64,000 bases of DNA from Bifidobacterium breve DSM 20213 = JCM 1192 (GCF_001025175.1 NZ_AP012324.1:806001-870000), one strand, 5' to 3'; counted from the stretch's first letter, positions 43,186 to 52,715 are shown. Notes: generated by a model from the letters alone, not told the origin. Numbers and translations are program-made.

Positions 43186-45438
43186 TCAGTTCTCTGGCTT
43201 CAAGAATACAACTGCGAGAGCTGGAACGGTGATTTTAGCCGAGAAAGGCCTTGAATGGTATTCTCCGGCGTCCGCCTCGAACGTGCCGTTATGGATGTCG
43301 GAACCGCCATACTTGGCATCATCGGTGGTGAACACTTCGGTCCATTTGCCGCCGATGGGCAGTGCCACCTGGTAGTCGGACCATGCCTCGCCGGAGAAGT
43401 TGACCACCACGGCCAGCGTCTCGCCCTTGGTTCCGATGCGCAGGAAGCTCAGCGTGTTGTGATCGGCATCGTCGCTGGTGAGCCACTGGAAACCGGCCGG
43501 ATCGAAGTCCTGGCTCCACAGTGCCGGATTCGCCTTGTAGAAGGCGTTGAGGTCGGCCACCATGGTCTGCACCTGGCGATGATCCTGCCAGTTCAGGCAA
43601 TCCCAGTCGATGGAGGCATCGTGATCCCACTCGCCCCACTGTGCCAGCTCGTTGCCCATAAAGGAGAGCTTCTTGCCCGGGTGAGCCCACTGGTAGGCGA
43701 ACAGTTCACGCACGCCGGCCATCTTCTGCCAACCGTTGCCCGGCATCTTGCCATATACGGATCCCTTGCCGTACACGACCTCGTCGTGGCTGATGGGCAG
43801 CACATAGTTCTCGGAGTAGGCATACACCATCGAGAAGGTGATTTCATTGTGATGCCACTTGCGGTTGATGGGCTCCTCATGCAGATATTCAAGGGTGTCA
43901 TGCATCCAGCCCATGTTCCACTTGAGGCCGAAGCCGATGCCGCCGGCGGAAGTGGGGGCGGTGATGCCCGGCCATGCGGTGGATTCCTCGGCGATCATCA
44001 TCACGCCGGGGTTGTTCTTGTAAGCGGTGGCGGTGGCCTCCTTGAGGAAGTCGATGGCCTCCAGGTTCTCGCGGCCTCCGTAGATGTTCGGGCGCCACTG
44101 ACCGGGTTCGCGGCTATAGTCGAGGTAGAGCATGGAGCTGACGGCATCCACGCGCAGTGCGTCGACGTGCAGGTCCTCAAGCCAGAACAGGGCGTTGGCC
44201 ACCAGGAAGTTGCGCACCTCGCGGCGTCCGAAGTTGAACACATAGGTGCCCCAATCGGGGTGTTCGCCGCGCAGCGGGTCTGGATCCTCGTACAGCGGGG
44301 TGCCATCGAAACGGCCGAGCGCAAAGGCATCCTTCGGGAAGTGAGCGGGCACCCAGTCCATGATCACGCCGATGCCGGCCTGATGGAACTTGTCGACCAG
44401 GTAACGGAAATCGTCGGGGGAGCCGAGGCGTGAATCCACCGCGTAGTAACCGGTGACCTGATAGCCCCAGGATCCGGAGAACGGGTGCTGGGCCAACGGC
44501 ATGAACTCGACGTGGGTGTAGCCCTCCTGCTTGACGTAGTCCACCAATTCCGTGGCTAGGTCGCGGTAGCTCAGGCCCTTCTTCCAACTGCCGGCATGCA
44601 CCTCGTAGATGGAGACCGGGCCGTTGTGCGGGTTGGTGGTGCGGCGGTGCTGCATCCAGGCGTCATCGGCCCACTCGTAGGAGGATTCGGTGATGATGGA
44701 TGCGGTGTTCGGCGGGATTTCGTGCTGACGCTCCATCGGGTCGGCCTTCATCTCCCACACGTAGTTGGCATTGAGGATTTGGAACTTGTAGTTCTCGCCT
44801 GCGCCAAGACCGGGAATGAAGATCTCCCACACGCCGGAGGAACCGAGCTCGCGCATGGCGTGGCGGCGGCCGTCCCAGGCGTTGAAGTTGCCGACCACGC
44901 GCACGGCGTGGGCGTTTGGCGCCCATACGGAGAATGCGGTGCCCACCACTTGTTCGCCGGGCGTGCCATCGGCACCGCCCATCGGGTCGTCATAGCGCAG
45001 CACGTGTGCGCCGAGGGCTTCCCAGAGCTTTTCGTGGCGACCTTCGCCGAACAGGTAGGTGTCCATTTCGCCGAGTGTGGGCATGTAGCGGTAGGGGTCA
45101 TCCTCGATGAGCACGTCGCCGCTTTCCCATTCGGTTTTCACGCGGTAATCGGGAATGGTGGGCTGCTTCTTGGTCCCCGCGGCGGGAACGGTGGTCACGA
45201 ATACGCCGTTGTATTCGTGTGTCATCGGATATTCGCCGTCTTGGGTGAGAATGGTCACGGATTTGGCAAGCGGACGCAGCACACGGATTGTGGCGGTATC
45301 GGCATGCTTGCCAATGCCGAGATGCCCGCCAAGAACTCCGTGGGGGTTGTAGAATTCAGCATTGCTCACCGCGTCGAGGTCACTTTGGGCAACAGGCACG
45401 GTGACGGTATCTTCCTTGATCTTCGTTTCATTAGCCAT
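43186..45438 (-). CDS. glgB: 1,4-alpha-glucan branching enzyme
   Basis: A 750-residue GH13_9 enzyme that makes alpha-1,6 branches in glycogen. It has an N-terminal beta domain ([12 protein letters not shown]), a CBM48 ([28 protein letters not shown]), and the catalytic barrel: [38 protein letters not shown] with the nucleophile Asp, [16 protein letters not shown] with the acid/base Glu, and [12 protein letters not shown] with the stabilising Asp. The final beta domain includes [22 protein letters not shown]. Glycogen may serve as reserve carbon. A LacI-type operator lies 92 bp upstream, in the gap shared with carD. Confidence 0.97.
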   Translation of the reverse strand: MANETKIKEDTVTVPVAQSDLDAVSNAEFYNPHGVLGGHLGIGKHADTATIRVLRPLAKSVTILTQDGEYPMTHEYNGVFVTTVPAAGTKKQPTIPDYRVKTEWESGDVLIEDDPYRYMPTLGEMDTYLFGEGRHEKLWEALGAHVLRYDDPMGGADGTPGEQVVGTAFSVWAPNAHAVRVVGNFNAWDGRRHAMRELGSSGVWEIFIPGLGAGENYKFQILNANYVWEMKADPMERQHEIPPNTASIITESSYEWADDAWMQHRRTTNPHNGPVSIYEVHAGSWKKGLSYRDLATELVDYVKQEGYTHVEFMPLAQHPFSGSWGYQVTGYYAVDSRLGSPDDFRYLVDKFHQAGIGVIMDWVPAHFPKDAFALGRFDGTPLYEDPDPLRGEHPDWGTYVFNFGRREVRNFLVANALFWLEDLHVDALRVDAVSSMLYLDYSREPGQWRPNIYGGRENLEAIDFLKEATATAYKNNPGVMMIAEESTAWPGITAPTSAGGIGFGLKWNMGWMHDTLEYLHEEPINRKWHHNEITFSMVYAYSENYVLPISHDEVVYGKGSVYGKMPGNGWQKMAGVRELFAYQWAHPGKKLSFMGNELAQWGEWDHDASIDWDCLNWQDHRQVQTMVADLNAFYKANPALWSQDFDPAGFQWLTSDDADHNTLSFLRIGTKGETLAVVVNFSGEAWSDYQVALPIGGKWTEVFTTDDAKYGGSDIHNGTFEADAGEYHSRPFSAKITVPALAVVFLKPEN

Positions 45439-45529
45439 GCCCCAAAGTCTACGTGCGTTGGTGTCGGAAACGCTACATTGGCGCGTCGAAAATGGCGAAT
45501 TTATGCCGCTTAGAGTGTTGTCGCCTGAT

Positions 45530-45543
45530 TGTGAGCGCTCTCA
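45530..45543. promoter_or_regulatory. LacI-type operator between glgB and carD
   Basis: TGTGAGCGCTCTCA matches the perfect palindromes at eno and pyk in 13 of 14 positions. It lies between the divergent glgB and carD genes; glgB, a carbon-storage gene, is the more likely target. Confidence 0.65.
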
Positions 45544-45615
45544 TTGTCCCAGTCCAGACCATATGGCACAATTATTCGAGTTTTTGTGAGTAATCCGTCA
45601 GTTCTCGGAGGATAC

Positions 45616-46209
45616 ATGTCTTATCAAGTCGGCGATATGGTCGTCTACCCACGTCATGGTGCAGCAAAAGTGGAGGCCATCACCGAGCGGACGGTTAAGG
45701 GCGTGACGCGCGAATATCTGCAGTTGTCCGTACTTTCCTCCGACGGTCTGGTCATCAATGTGCCGGTGGAAAACGCCAAGAAAGTCGGTGTGCGTGACAT
45801 CGTCTCCGGTTCCGAGGTAGCCAAGGTGTTCGAGATTCTGCGAACCCCGATCATCGAAAAGGAAATGAACTGGTCCCGCCGTTACAAGCTGAATGTCGAA
45901 AAGATCGCCACCGGTGATGTCAATAAAATCGCCGAAGTGGTGCGCGATCTCGCGCAGCGCGACGTGGACGAACACGGCTTGTCCGCAGGCGAGAAGCGCA
46001 TGCTGACCAAGGCCCGCGCCATCCTGACCTCCGAGATCGCGCTGTCCGAGAAGATCGATGAGACGGAAGCACAGCGTCTGCTTGACGTGAACCTCGGCTA
46101 CGCACCTGCCCAGGTGGGTGATGACCAGCATCACGCTGCCGAGCCTGAAGAAGCGGCCGCAGACACGCTGGCGCGCGTCGAAGCCGAAAAGAAGTCCAAG
46201 AAGAAGTGA
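45616..46209 (+). CDS. carD: CarD-family RNA polymerase-binding regulator
   Basis: A 197-residue protein. The N-terminal RNA-polymerase-interaction domain YQVGDMVVYPRHGAAKVEAITERTVKG..EYLQLSVLSSDGLVINVPVENAKKVGVRDIV is the CarD hallmark, and the helical C-terminus has EMNWSRRYKLNVEKIATGDVNKIAEVVRDLAQRD..LSAGEKRMLTKARAILTSEIA. CarD stabilises open complexes at rRNA and other promoters and is essential in mycobacteria. ATG 45616 has CTCGGAGGATAC upstream; a longer frame lacks that support. The stop overlaps ispF (GTGA), the carD-ispF order seen in actinobacteria. The acidic Ala/Glu tail is longer than usual. Confidence 0.95.
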   Translation: MSYQVGDMVVYPRHGAAKVEAITERTVKGVTREYLQLSVLSSDGLVINVPVENAKKVGVRDIVSGSEVAKVFEILRTPIIEKEMNWSRRYKLNVEKIATGDVNKIAEVVRDLAQRDVDEHGLSAGEKRMLTKARAILTSEIALSEKIDETEAQRLLDVNLGYAPAQVGDDQHHAAEPEEAAADTLARVEAEKKSKKK

Positions 46210-46721
46210 TCCTGCGCGTCGGCCAGGGCTTTGATGCCCATCGGTTTGCCGCTTCCGGTTCCGGACGTGAATTATGGTTGGCCGGACTGTATTGGCCGGT
46301 CCCAGAGAACGCTGCACCGGCTGAGGCTGCCCGATATGAGGGCATCGAAGGTGATTCCGATGGTGATGTGGCCGCTCACGCCTTGATTGATGCGTTGCTC
46401 GCCGCTGCCGGTCTGGGCGATATTGGTTCACTGTTCGGCGTGGGCTCCCATGCGCATGGTGCCGGTATGCACGGCTCGGATATGCTTCGTGAAACTGTTG
46501 CCCATCTTGCGGATAGCGGCTATCGGCCCGTCTCCGCGTCCGTGGCCATCGTCGGCAATCGCCCGAAAATCGGTACCCGCCGCGCCGAAGCGGAAGCCGC
46601 GTTATCCGCGGCCGTCGGTTGCCCGGTATCGGTCACCGCCACCACCACCGACCATATGGGTTTTACCGGTCGAGGCGAAGGCATAGCCGCCATCGCCAGT
46701 GCTTTGGTGGAGCGTCGCTGA
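46206..46721 (+). CDS. ispF: 2-C-methyl-D-erythritol 2,4-cyclodiphosphate synthase
   Basis: A 171-residue enzyme of the non-mevalonate isoprenoid pathway. The metal-binding RVGQGFDAHRF opens the protein; GDVAAHALIDALLAAAGLGDIGSLFG and VSVTATTTDHMGFTGRGEGIAAIASALV are family signatures. The insertion with SGSGRELWLAGLYW is longer than in E. coli IspF. GTG start overlaps the carD stop, giving translational coupling. Other pathway genes are not in the window. Confidence 0.95.
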   Translation: MILRVGQGFDAHRFAASGSGRELWLAGLYWPVPENAAPAEAARYEGIEGDSDGDVAAHALIDALLAAAGLGDIGSLFGVGSHAHGAGMHGSDMLRETVAHLADSGYRPVSASVAIVGNRPKIGTRRAEAEAALSAAVGCPVSVTATTTDHMGFTGRGEGIAAIASALVERR

Positions 46722-46736
46722 TGACGAAGCCATAAG

Positions 46737-46772
46737 AGAGGAGCCCCTTTCCATGCGGAAAGGGGCTCCTCT
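46737..46772. terminator. Bidirectional terminator between ispF and the metal permease gene
   Basis: A 16-bp perfect stem (46737-46752 with 46757-46772) around loop ATGC lies between the convergent ispF and permease genes. T-rich flanks are poor, but stem strength and position support termination. Confidence 0.75.
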
Positions 46773-46793
46773 CGTTGAGAGTAGTGCGGAGTG

Positions 46794-47627
46794 CTACTTT
46801 CGCAACGTTTCCACAGCTTTGGCAAGTGCCCAGAACAGGGTGGACAGCGTCACGATAATGAAGCTTGGGGGAGCGGGGAACATCGCGGAAAGTACCAGTC
46901 CGGCCCAGATGGACACCAGGCACAGCACGCTGGCAATCGCCATGGCCTTGAACGGCGAGCCGGCCAGAATATTGGCGGTGGCCGCAGGCGTGATTACCAG
47001 AGCGAAAATCAGCAGTGTGCCCACAGCCGGCACGGCAATGGTAATCACACCGGCCATAATCGCCATGAATGCCACATTCATCAGGCCAATCGGCACGCCT
47101 TTGGCTTGTGCCACCTGCTCATCGAGCGAGCTGAACAGCAGCGGACGGTAGATAATCGCCAAGAGGACTAGCAGCAGCACGTCGAACACGGCGAAGCCAA
47201 TGATCTGGCCGGTGGTTATGGTCAGGATTGAGCCGAACAGAATGGACTGCATCTGCTGGGAAGCCGAGCTGGACAGTCGTGCGAAGAACAGACCCAGACC
47301 GGTGGCAAAGGCCAGTACGGTTCCGGTGGCGATTTCACGTTCGGAGACGCGCTTGCCCAATGCGCCGATGACCAGTGCGCCACCGAGCGCGAACACGCCC
47401 ATGCCCAGCGAGACGGGCAGGCCGAACAGCACCGCGCCGGTGGCACCGGGCAGTCCGATATGAGCCAATGCGTGAGCGGCGAAGGTGGATCGTCGTGCGA
47501 TGGTGAAGTAGCCCATAACGCCTGCGGCCAATGCGATGCACAGGCCGGCGATGAAGGCATTGGTCATGAACGGGGCAGATAGCGTGCTGAGCCATTCAGG
47601 ATCATATGAGAAGTTGATGGTGCTCAT
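46794..47627 (-). CDS. Metal ABC transporter permease (ZnuB/MntB family)
   Basis: A 277-residue permease with about eight hydrophobic segments, including NAFIAGLCIALAAGVMGYF, TFAAHALAHIGLPGATGAVLFGL, LGMGVFALGGALVIGALG, VLAFATGLGLFFARL and VAFMAIMAGVITIAVPAVGTLLIFALVITPAATANIL. HALAHIGLPG and VGTLLIFALVITPAATA are signatures of the ABC-3 family that imports Zn, Mn or Fe. It is the third gene of the binding protein-ATPase-permease operon, separated by 90 bp from the ATPase gene, and ends at a strong terminator. Confidence 0.93.
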   Translation of the reverse strand: MSTINFSYDPEWLSTLSAPFMTNAFIAGLCIALAAGVMGYFTIARRSTFAAHALAHIGLPGATGAVLFGLPVSLGMGVFALGGALVIGALGKRVSEREIATGTVLAFATGLGLFFARLSSSASQQMQSILFGSILTITTGQIIGFAVFDVLLLVLLAIIYRPLLFSSLDEQVAQAKGVPIGLMNVAFMAIMAGVITIAVPAVGTLLIFALVITPAATANILAGSPFKAMAIASVLCLVSIWAGLVLSAMFPAPPSFIIVTLSTLFWALAKAVETLRK

Positions 47628-47717
47628 GGTCTTTGATATCTCTGTGTCTCTTGTTTCTTCATGCCGCGGCTTGGTATGCGCGGCGATTCTGTACGGTGCT
47701 GACTGCTGTGCTAGACG

Positions 47718-48590
47718 TTATTGGTGCGCGGTCGCGGTATCGGTGCCGTGTTCGTGATGGTGCAGCTGCGCCACTTCGGCGGCGGTATGCATATCCTGCG
47801 GCTGGTCGCGTGGCTCGTCCGGAGTGGGGGTCACGAACATGTCTCCCTGCGGGGTGGTGACCACCTGCACCTGTGTGCCATACAAATGTGTCAGCAGATC
47901 GGAATCAAGCACCTTGTGCATATCGGCGTAATGCGGATGGCCGTCCAGCAGATATACGGCGCCGGTCAGAATCGGCAACAGCATGTTGAGATCATGCGCC
48001 ACCACTTGGATAGTCATGCCAAGTTCGCGATTGAGTTTGGCAAGCACATGTACGGTGGATCGTTGGCTGGCCAGATCCAGATTGGCCAACGGCTCATCAA
48101 GCATGAGCAGCTGTGGGTCGCATACCAGCGCCTGGGCGATGGCGACACGCTGACGCAGGCCGCCGGACAGCTCGGACAGACGGTAATGGGCCTTGTCCGC
48201 GATGCCGGTGAATTCCATGGCTTCGTGTGCCTTGGCCTTCTGTGCTTTGGTGACGGGATGAATGCCGAATCGTGTACCGGTCAGTCCCAGTAGCACCGAC
48301 TGCTCGGCGGTGAGATTAGAATCGACGTCGGAAACATAGCTTTGCGGCACATAGCCGATGCGTTTGTTCATCTCTCCGGCCGGCTTGCCCAATACGGTCA
48401 GGGAGCCGTGCGAGAGAGGCAGCAGGCCCAACTCGGCCTTCATCATCGTGGTTTTTCCGGTGCCGTTAGTGCCAACGATGGCGGTGACCGAACCGGTGGG
48501 GATGGTGAAGTTGCCATGTTGCCATATCGTGCGATCGCCACGCTTGATGGCGGCATCCGTGAACACGATGCATGCGGAAGATTCGTTCAT
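47718..48590 (-). CDS. Metal ABC transporter ATP-binding protein with His-rich tail
   Basis: A 290-residue ATPase. Walker A is VGTNGTGKTT, Q-loop RIGYVPQSYV, signature LSGGLRQRVAIAQAL, Walker B LLMLDEPLANLDL and the switch histidine in VVAHDLN. The last residues are His-rich (HTAAEVAQLHHHEHGTDTATAHQ), suggesting a cytoplasmic metal-sensing or buffering tail. ATG 48590 fits the family length; the longer frame upstream has no ribosome-binding support. It lies 157 bp after the binding-protein gene with a hairpin in the gap. Confidence 0.93.
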   Translation of the reverse strand: MNESSACIVFTDAAIKRGDRTIWQHGNFTIPTGSVTAIVGTNGTGKTTMMKAELGLLPLSHGSLTVLGKPAGEMNKRIGYVPQSYVSDVDSNLTAEQSVLLGLTGTRFGIHPVTKAQKAKAHEAMEFTGIADKAHYRLSELSGGLRQRVAIAQALVCDPQLLMLDEPLANLDLASQRSTVHVLAKLNRELGMTIQVVAHDLNMLLPILTGAVYLLDGHPHYADMHKVLDSDLLTHLYGTQVQVVTTPQGDMFVTPTPDEPRDQPQDMHTAAEVAQLHHHEHGTDTATAHQ

Positions 48591-48662
48591 AGGGCTCGAT
48601 TGTGGCAAATGATGCTGACAATCGTTCTCAATATCGAATGATGCGGTTATGCGGTTATGACA

Positions 48663-48701
48663 AAGGCCATGCAACCGATGTCATATCGGAAGCATGGCCT
48701 T
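48663..48701 (-). terminator. Hairpin between the metal-binding protein gene and ATPase gene
   Basis: AAGGCCATGC (48663-48672) pairs perfectly with GCATGGCCTT (48692-48701), and CCGAT/ATCGG pair inside. No T tract follows on the minus strand, so it may be a partial terminator or an mRNA-stabilising hairpin that lets the binding protein be made in excess over the ATPase and permease. Confidence 0.55.
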
Positions 48702-48747
48702 CGCGCATATGTATACTATGGTCACAGCTCGCCGCCGTGGACCCCGA

Positions 48748-49920
48748 TCATTTGCCCGGATCGGTTTGGCCCTCGTTCGAAGGAGTGGTGCCTTCTGTAT
48801 CGGTGGTGGAGTTGTCGGTCCCGAAGTTTGCTGAATCACTGGCGGAGTCGGCGTTCATGGCCTTGCATTCGCGGATATACGTGGTACCTGCATCGTTGGC
48901 GGAGTCGGACTGGTTTGCGGCAGTGTCGGAGGAATTTTCTCCGGACGCATCGCCTTCGGTGTTGTCGCCGGTGCCGGCATCGCAGCCGTAAGTCGGATCC
49001 ACCGCGTCAATGATGGTGTTGATGAGCTGGTTAATCCAAGCATTCAGCGTGGTGGCGTCCGCGGGCATTTGCTCGGAGACATCGACGACCGGCACATCGG
49101 ATTTGCCTGCGGTGCCGGTGATCATATTGGTGGCATCGCTGGCTTCCTGCGTGTTGTTGATCAATACATCCGCGCCCTTGTCTTCAATAAGCGTCTGGAA
49201 CGCCTGCAGATCCGCCGGTGCTGGTTCGCCGCCGGAAGCCGTCGACTGCGTATAGCCCTTGGGGGTTGCGTCCTTGAACCCCACGTCGGCCATGAGATAG
49301 TAGGCCACGGGTTCGGTTGCCGCGTACGTGAGATCGGTATGGGTTTTGGTGAAGTCGTTGACCCAGGTTTCCAGTGTTTTTTCGCGGTTCAGCCAATTCT
49401 TCAGTCGCGTCTGGAATATTTTCTTCTTGCTGGGCAGAGCCTTGACATATGCCTCGGTGATGGCGGAGGCCATGCTCGAGCGTGCGTCCTTGGAGAACCA
49501 TAAGTGAGGGTTGTCGCCTTCCATGGCGCCCATAACGGAAGCGGCGGAAACCAAGGTGGAACTTTTCGACAACGGCTTGGTCGCCCAGGAATCATAGCCG
49601 GCGCCGTTGGCCACCACGATCTGTGCTTGGGATAGTTTGGCGACGTCCGAGGTTTTCGGCTCGAAATCATGGGCATCCACATTGGTGGAGTTCATGATGG
49701 AGGTGACCGTCACGTCATCTCCACCAAGTTCCGCGGCCAGCGACCCCCATTGGTTGATGGAGGCGACCACGTTGATCGGACCGGTGGGCTCGGGTACGTT
49801 CTGCTTGGTGTTCGGCTCGGTTTGGGTTGTGGCCGAGCCGCAAGCCGCGGAAGCGAACAGCATGACGGCGCCTAGGCCGGCTGCGGCGAGTTTCGTGAGT
49901 CGTGTAATCCGAATCCCCAT
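48748..49920 (-). CDS. Metal ABC transporter substrate-binding lipoprotein (cluster A-I, Mn/Zn)
   Basis: A 390-residue lipoprotein: signal peptide with lipobox ASAAC, lipidated at C27. The likely metal ligands are H84 (VDAHDFEP), H139 (GDNPHLWF), E203 (ATEPVAYYL) and D280 (VPVVDVSEQ). A Glu third ligand is the PsaA/MntC-type manganese set, whereas zinc proteins usually have His. The last ~80 residues are a Ser/Asp/Gly-rich tail with two cysteines (YGCDAG, RECKAM). First gene of the importer operon, divergent from folD; a DtxR-like palindrome covers its promoter. Confidence 0.93.
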   Translation of the reverse strand: MGIRITRLTKLAAAGLGAVMLFASAACGSATTQTEPNTKQNVPEPTGPINVVASINQWGSLAAELGGDDVTVTSIMNSTNVDAHDFEPKTSDVAKLSQAQIVVANGAGYDSWATKPLSKSSTLVSAASVMGAMEGDNPHLWFSKDARSSMASAITEAYVKALPSKKKIFQTRLKNWLNREKTLETWVNDFTKTHTDLTYAATEPVAYYLMADVGFKDATPKGYTQSTASGGEPAPADLQAFQTLIEDKGADVLINNTQEASDATNMITGTAGKSDVPVVDVSEQMPADATTLNAWINQLINTIIDAVDPTYGCDAGTGDNTEGDASGENSSDTAANQSDSANDAGTTYIRECKAMNADSASDSANFGTDNSTTDTEGTTPSNEGQTDPGK

Positions 49921-49971
49921 GGCGTGCCTTCTTCGTTGAGATGGACGAACGATATAATCCTGATTTGTTCC

Positions 49972-49988
49972 AACGATAGCCTATCGTT
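49972..49988. promoter_or_regulatory. Metal-regulator-like palindrome AACGATAG-C-CTATCGTT
   Basis: A perfect 17-bp palindrome with 8-bp arms lies in the gap between the divergent metal-importer operon and folD. On the minus strand a TTATAT -10-like element lies nearby, placing the palindrome over the -35 region of the importer. The TAGCCTA centre matches the core of DtxR/IdeR/MntR-type sites, so metal-dependent repression is likely; a Zur site is an alternative. Confidence 0.65.
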
Positions 49989-50024
49989 TCGATAGAATGC
50001 GCCGAACAATATGGAAGGGTATGG

Positions 50025-50903
50025 ATGTCCACGAAAATCGACGGCAAGCAGGTTGCTGCCACGATCAAAGCCGATCTCGCCGAACGTGTGAACACGCTCA
50101 AGGCGCAAGGCGTGGTGCCTGGACTGGGCACGCTGCTGGTGGGGGAGGATCCCGGCTCGATGAAGTACGTGGCCGGCAAGCATGCCGATTGCCAGGAGGT
50201 GGGTATCACCTCGGTCAAGAAGGAACTGCCTGCCGATGCCAGTTTCGGCCAGATTGCCGAGGCCGTGCGTGAACTTAACGATGACCCGGCTTGCACCGGA
50301 TTTATCGTGCAGCTGCCGCTGCCCAAGGGCGTTGATGAAAACGCGATCATCAACATGATCGATCCGGCCAAGGATGCGGACGGCATGCACCCGTACAACC
50401 TTGGCGAACTGGTGCTGCATGTACGCGCAGACATCGCAACACCGTTGCCCTGCACCCCACGCGGCGTGCTTGAATTGCTTGATGCCTACAACATTGACCT
50501 GGAAGGCAAGGAAGTGTGCGTGTTGGGCCGTGGCATTACCATCGGCCGCACCATCGGCCTGCTGCTCACGCGCAATGCCGTCAATGCCACCGTCACCTTG
50601 TGCCACACCGGTACGCGCGACGTGGCCGACCATATGCGTCGTGCCGATGTCATCATCGCCGCAATGGGCTCCGCCGGCTTCGTGACCCCTGACAAGATCA
50701 AGGAGGGGACGGTACTGGTGGATGTGGGCGTCAGCCGCGTATTCGATGAGGAGGCCGGTCGCTACCGTATCAAGGGCGACGTGGACAAGGCCTGCTATGA
50801 CAAGGCGTACGCATACACCCCCAACCCCGGTGGCGTAGGCCCCATGACCCGAGCCATGCTTCTGGCCAACGTTGTAGAAATGGCCGAGCGCTCCTCCCGA
50901 TGA
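50025..50903 (+). CDS. folD: Methylenetetrahydrofolate dehydrogenase / cyclohydrolase
   Basis: A 292-residue bifunctional enzyme interconverting 5,10-methylene-THF and 10-formyl-THF with [33 protein letters not shown] carries the YxxxK catalytic pair (Tyr/Lys in [10 protein letters not shown]), followed by [38 protein letters not shown] and the Rossmann segment [18 protein letters not shown]. The C-terminal [22 protein letters not shown] closes the family pattern. ATG 50025 follows GGAAGGG. Single-gene unit, divergent from the metal importer, ending at a long inverted repeat. Confidence 0.97.
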   Translation: MSTKIDGKQVAATIKADLAERVNTLKAQGVVPGLGTLLVGEDPGSMKYVAGKHADCQEVGITSVKKELPADASFGQIAEAVRELNDDPACTGFIVQLPLPKGVDENAIINMIDPAKDADGMHPYNLGELVLHVRADIATPLPCTPRGVLELLDAYNIDLEGKEVCVLGRGITIGRTIGLLLTRNAVNATVTLCHTGTRDVADHMRRADVIIAAMGSAGFVTPDKIKEGTVLVDVGVSRVFDEEAGRYRIKGDVDKACYDKAYAYTPNPGGVGPMTRAMLLANVVEMAERSSR

Positions 50904-50911
50904 GGAACAGG

Positions 50912-50993
50912 TGGGCCGGGATGTTCTGTTGCCGGGCGTAAAGCTTGGCCTGAGCGGCCTGGAGCGGTCCCGGCAACAGAACATCCTAGCCCA
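50912..50993. repeat. 82-bp inverted repeat downstream of folD
   Basis: A 25-bp left arm (50912-50936) matches the reverse complement of the right arm (50969-50993) at 23 of 25 positions, with a 32-nt centre. The core GATGTTCTGTTGCCGGG is identical in both. It differs from the 14641 and 7032 families. It may end folD transcription. The rest of the folD-rpsA gap shows an AT-rich rpsA leader but no gene. Confidence 0.8.
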
Positions 50994-51152
50994 TCTGTGG
51001 TCAACGCAAATTAAAGCGTGCGACACACCCGAATTTTTCTAGGAAATTTGGGCAGAGTTGCTTGTATCGTAAATATCAGTATGTCTGCAAGGGCATACGT
51101 ATAACTGAATATCGAGAAATTATCCATCCACTATTAGAAACCATATATTTAC

Positions 51153-52628
51153 ATGGCAGAGAACAACATTGAAGTCACCAAGGTTGCCATCAACGACATC
51201 GGCACCGAAGAGGACTTCATCAAGGCAGTCGATTCCACCATCAAGAACTTCGATGATGGTGATCTGGTTGAGGGTACCGTCGTCAAGATCGATCACGACG
51301 AGGTCCTCCTGGACATCGGCTACAAGACCGAGGGCGTCATCCCCTCCCGCGAGCTTTCCATCAAGAAGGACGTTGATCCTGACGAAGTCGTCGAGGTCGG
51401 CGACACCATCGAGGCCCTTGTCGTCACCAAGGAAGACAAGGAAGGCCGTCTGATTCTGTCCAAGAAGCGTGCTCAGTACGAGCGTGCTTGGGGCGACATT
51501 GAGAAGATCAAGGAAGCTGACGGCGTCGTTGAGGGCACCGTCATTGAAGCCGTCAAGGGCGGCCTCATCGTCGACATCGGTCTGCGTGGCTTCCTGCCTG
51601 CCTCCCTCGTTGAGATGCGTCGTGTCCGCGACCTCTCCCCGTACATCGGTCAGAAGATCAAGGCCAAGATCCTTGAGCTCGACAAGAACCGTAACAACGT
51701 GGTTCTGTCCCGCCGCCAGTACCTTGAGGAGACCCAGTCCGAGGTCCGCGAGACCTTCCTGTCCCAGCTCAAGAAGGGTCAGATCCGTGAAGGCGTGGTG
51801 TCCTCCATCGTCAACTTCGGCGCTTTCGTCGATCTCGGCGGTGTTGACGGTCTGATTCACGTTTCCGAGCTGTCCTGGAAGCACATCGACCACCCGTCTG
51901 AGGTCGTCAAGGTTGGCGACAAGGTCACCGTCGAGGTGCTCGACGTCGATCTCGACCGTGAGCGTATCTCCCTGTCCCTCAAGGCGACCCAGGAGGATCC
52001 GTGGCAGCGTTTCGCTCGCACCCACGTTCCCGGCCAGATTGTCAAGGGCAAGGTCACCAAGATCGTCCAGTTCGGTGTCTTCATCTCCGTCGAAGACGGC
52101 ATCGAGGGCCTGGTGCATATCTCCGAGCTCGCCAACCGTCACGTCGAGAACCCGGAGACCGTGGTCAAGCCGGGCGAGACCGTGTTCGTCAAGGTGATCG
52201 ACGTCGATCTCGATCGTCGCCGCATCTCCCTGTCCCTCAAGCAGGCCAACGACTCCGTTGACCCGGCTTCCGAGGACTTCGATCCGGCCATCTACGGTAT
52301 GCCGGCCGAGTACGACGAGCAGGGCAACTACAAGTACCCCGAAGGCTTCGACCCGAACACCAACGAGTGGATCGCTGGTTACGAGAAGCAGCGCGAGGAG
52401 TGGGAAGCCCAGTACGCCGCCGCTCACGACCTGTGGGAAGAGCACAAGGAGTTCGTGGCCAAGGAACTGGCAAATGCGGCCGAGTCCGCTGCCGCCGACG
52501 GCCAGAACCAGAAGGAAGAGAAGCCGGTCGAGGAGACCTCCAACTACTCTTCCGCTGCTCCGGCTACCGGCACCCTCGCCGACTCCGATCAGCTCGCCGC
52601 CCTGCGCGACCAGTTGCTCGGCAAGTGA
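51153..52628 (+). CDS. rpsA: 30S ribosomal protein S1
   Basis: A 491-residue protein with four S1 (OB-fold) repeats at about residues 35-105, 120-190, 205-275 and 292-362. Repeats 3 and 4 each end in VDLDRxRISLSLK. A ~110-residue acidic C-terminal region without S1 repeats follows. S1 helps mRNA bind the 30S subunit. Codon bias is very strong. The AT-rich leader lacks a Shine-Dalgarno (only CCATATATTTAC before ATG), which is known for rpsA in other bacteria and fits autoregulated initiation. A good terminator follows. Confidence 0.98.
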   Translation: MAENNIEVTKVAINDIGTEEDFIKAVDSTIKNFDDGDLVEGTVVKIDHDEVLLDIGYKTEGVIPSRELSIKKDVDPDEVVEVGDTIEALVVTKEDKEGRLILSKKRAQYERAWGDIEKIKEADGVVEGTVIEAVKGGLIVDIGLRGFLPASLVEMRRVRDLSPYIGQKIKAKILELDKNRNNVVLSRRQYLEETQSEVRETFLSQLKKGQIREGVVSSIVNFGAFVDLGGVDGLIHVSELSWKHIDHPSEVVKVGDKVTVEVLDVDLDRERISLSLKATQEDPWQRFARTHVPGQIVKGKVTKIVQFGVFISVEDGIEGLVHISELANRHVENPETVVKPGETVFVKVIDVDLDRRRISLSLKQANDSVDPASEDFDPAIYGMPAEYDEQGNYKYPEGFDPNTNEWIAGYEKQREEWEAQYAAAHDLWEEHKEFVAKELANAAESAAADGQNQKEEKPVEETSNYSSAAPATGTLADSDQLAALRDQLLGK

Positions 52629-52658
52629 GTTTGCCGCGAAGCTAACGCTTAGCGTCTG

Positions 52659-52692
52659 AAGAAACCCGGTCCGAGTGGGCCGGGTTTCTTGC
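52659..52692 (+). terminator. Intrinsic terminator of rpsA
   Basis: AAGAAACCCGG pairs with CCGGGTTTCTT (11 bp). Position is 31 bases after the stop codon, followed by a short T-containing stretch. Confidence 0.85.
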
Positions 52693-52715
52693 GTTTCGGG
52701 AGTTATCCGCCAATG

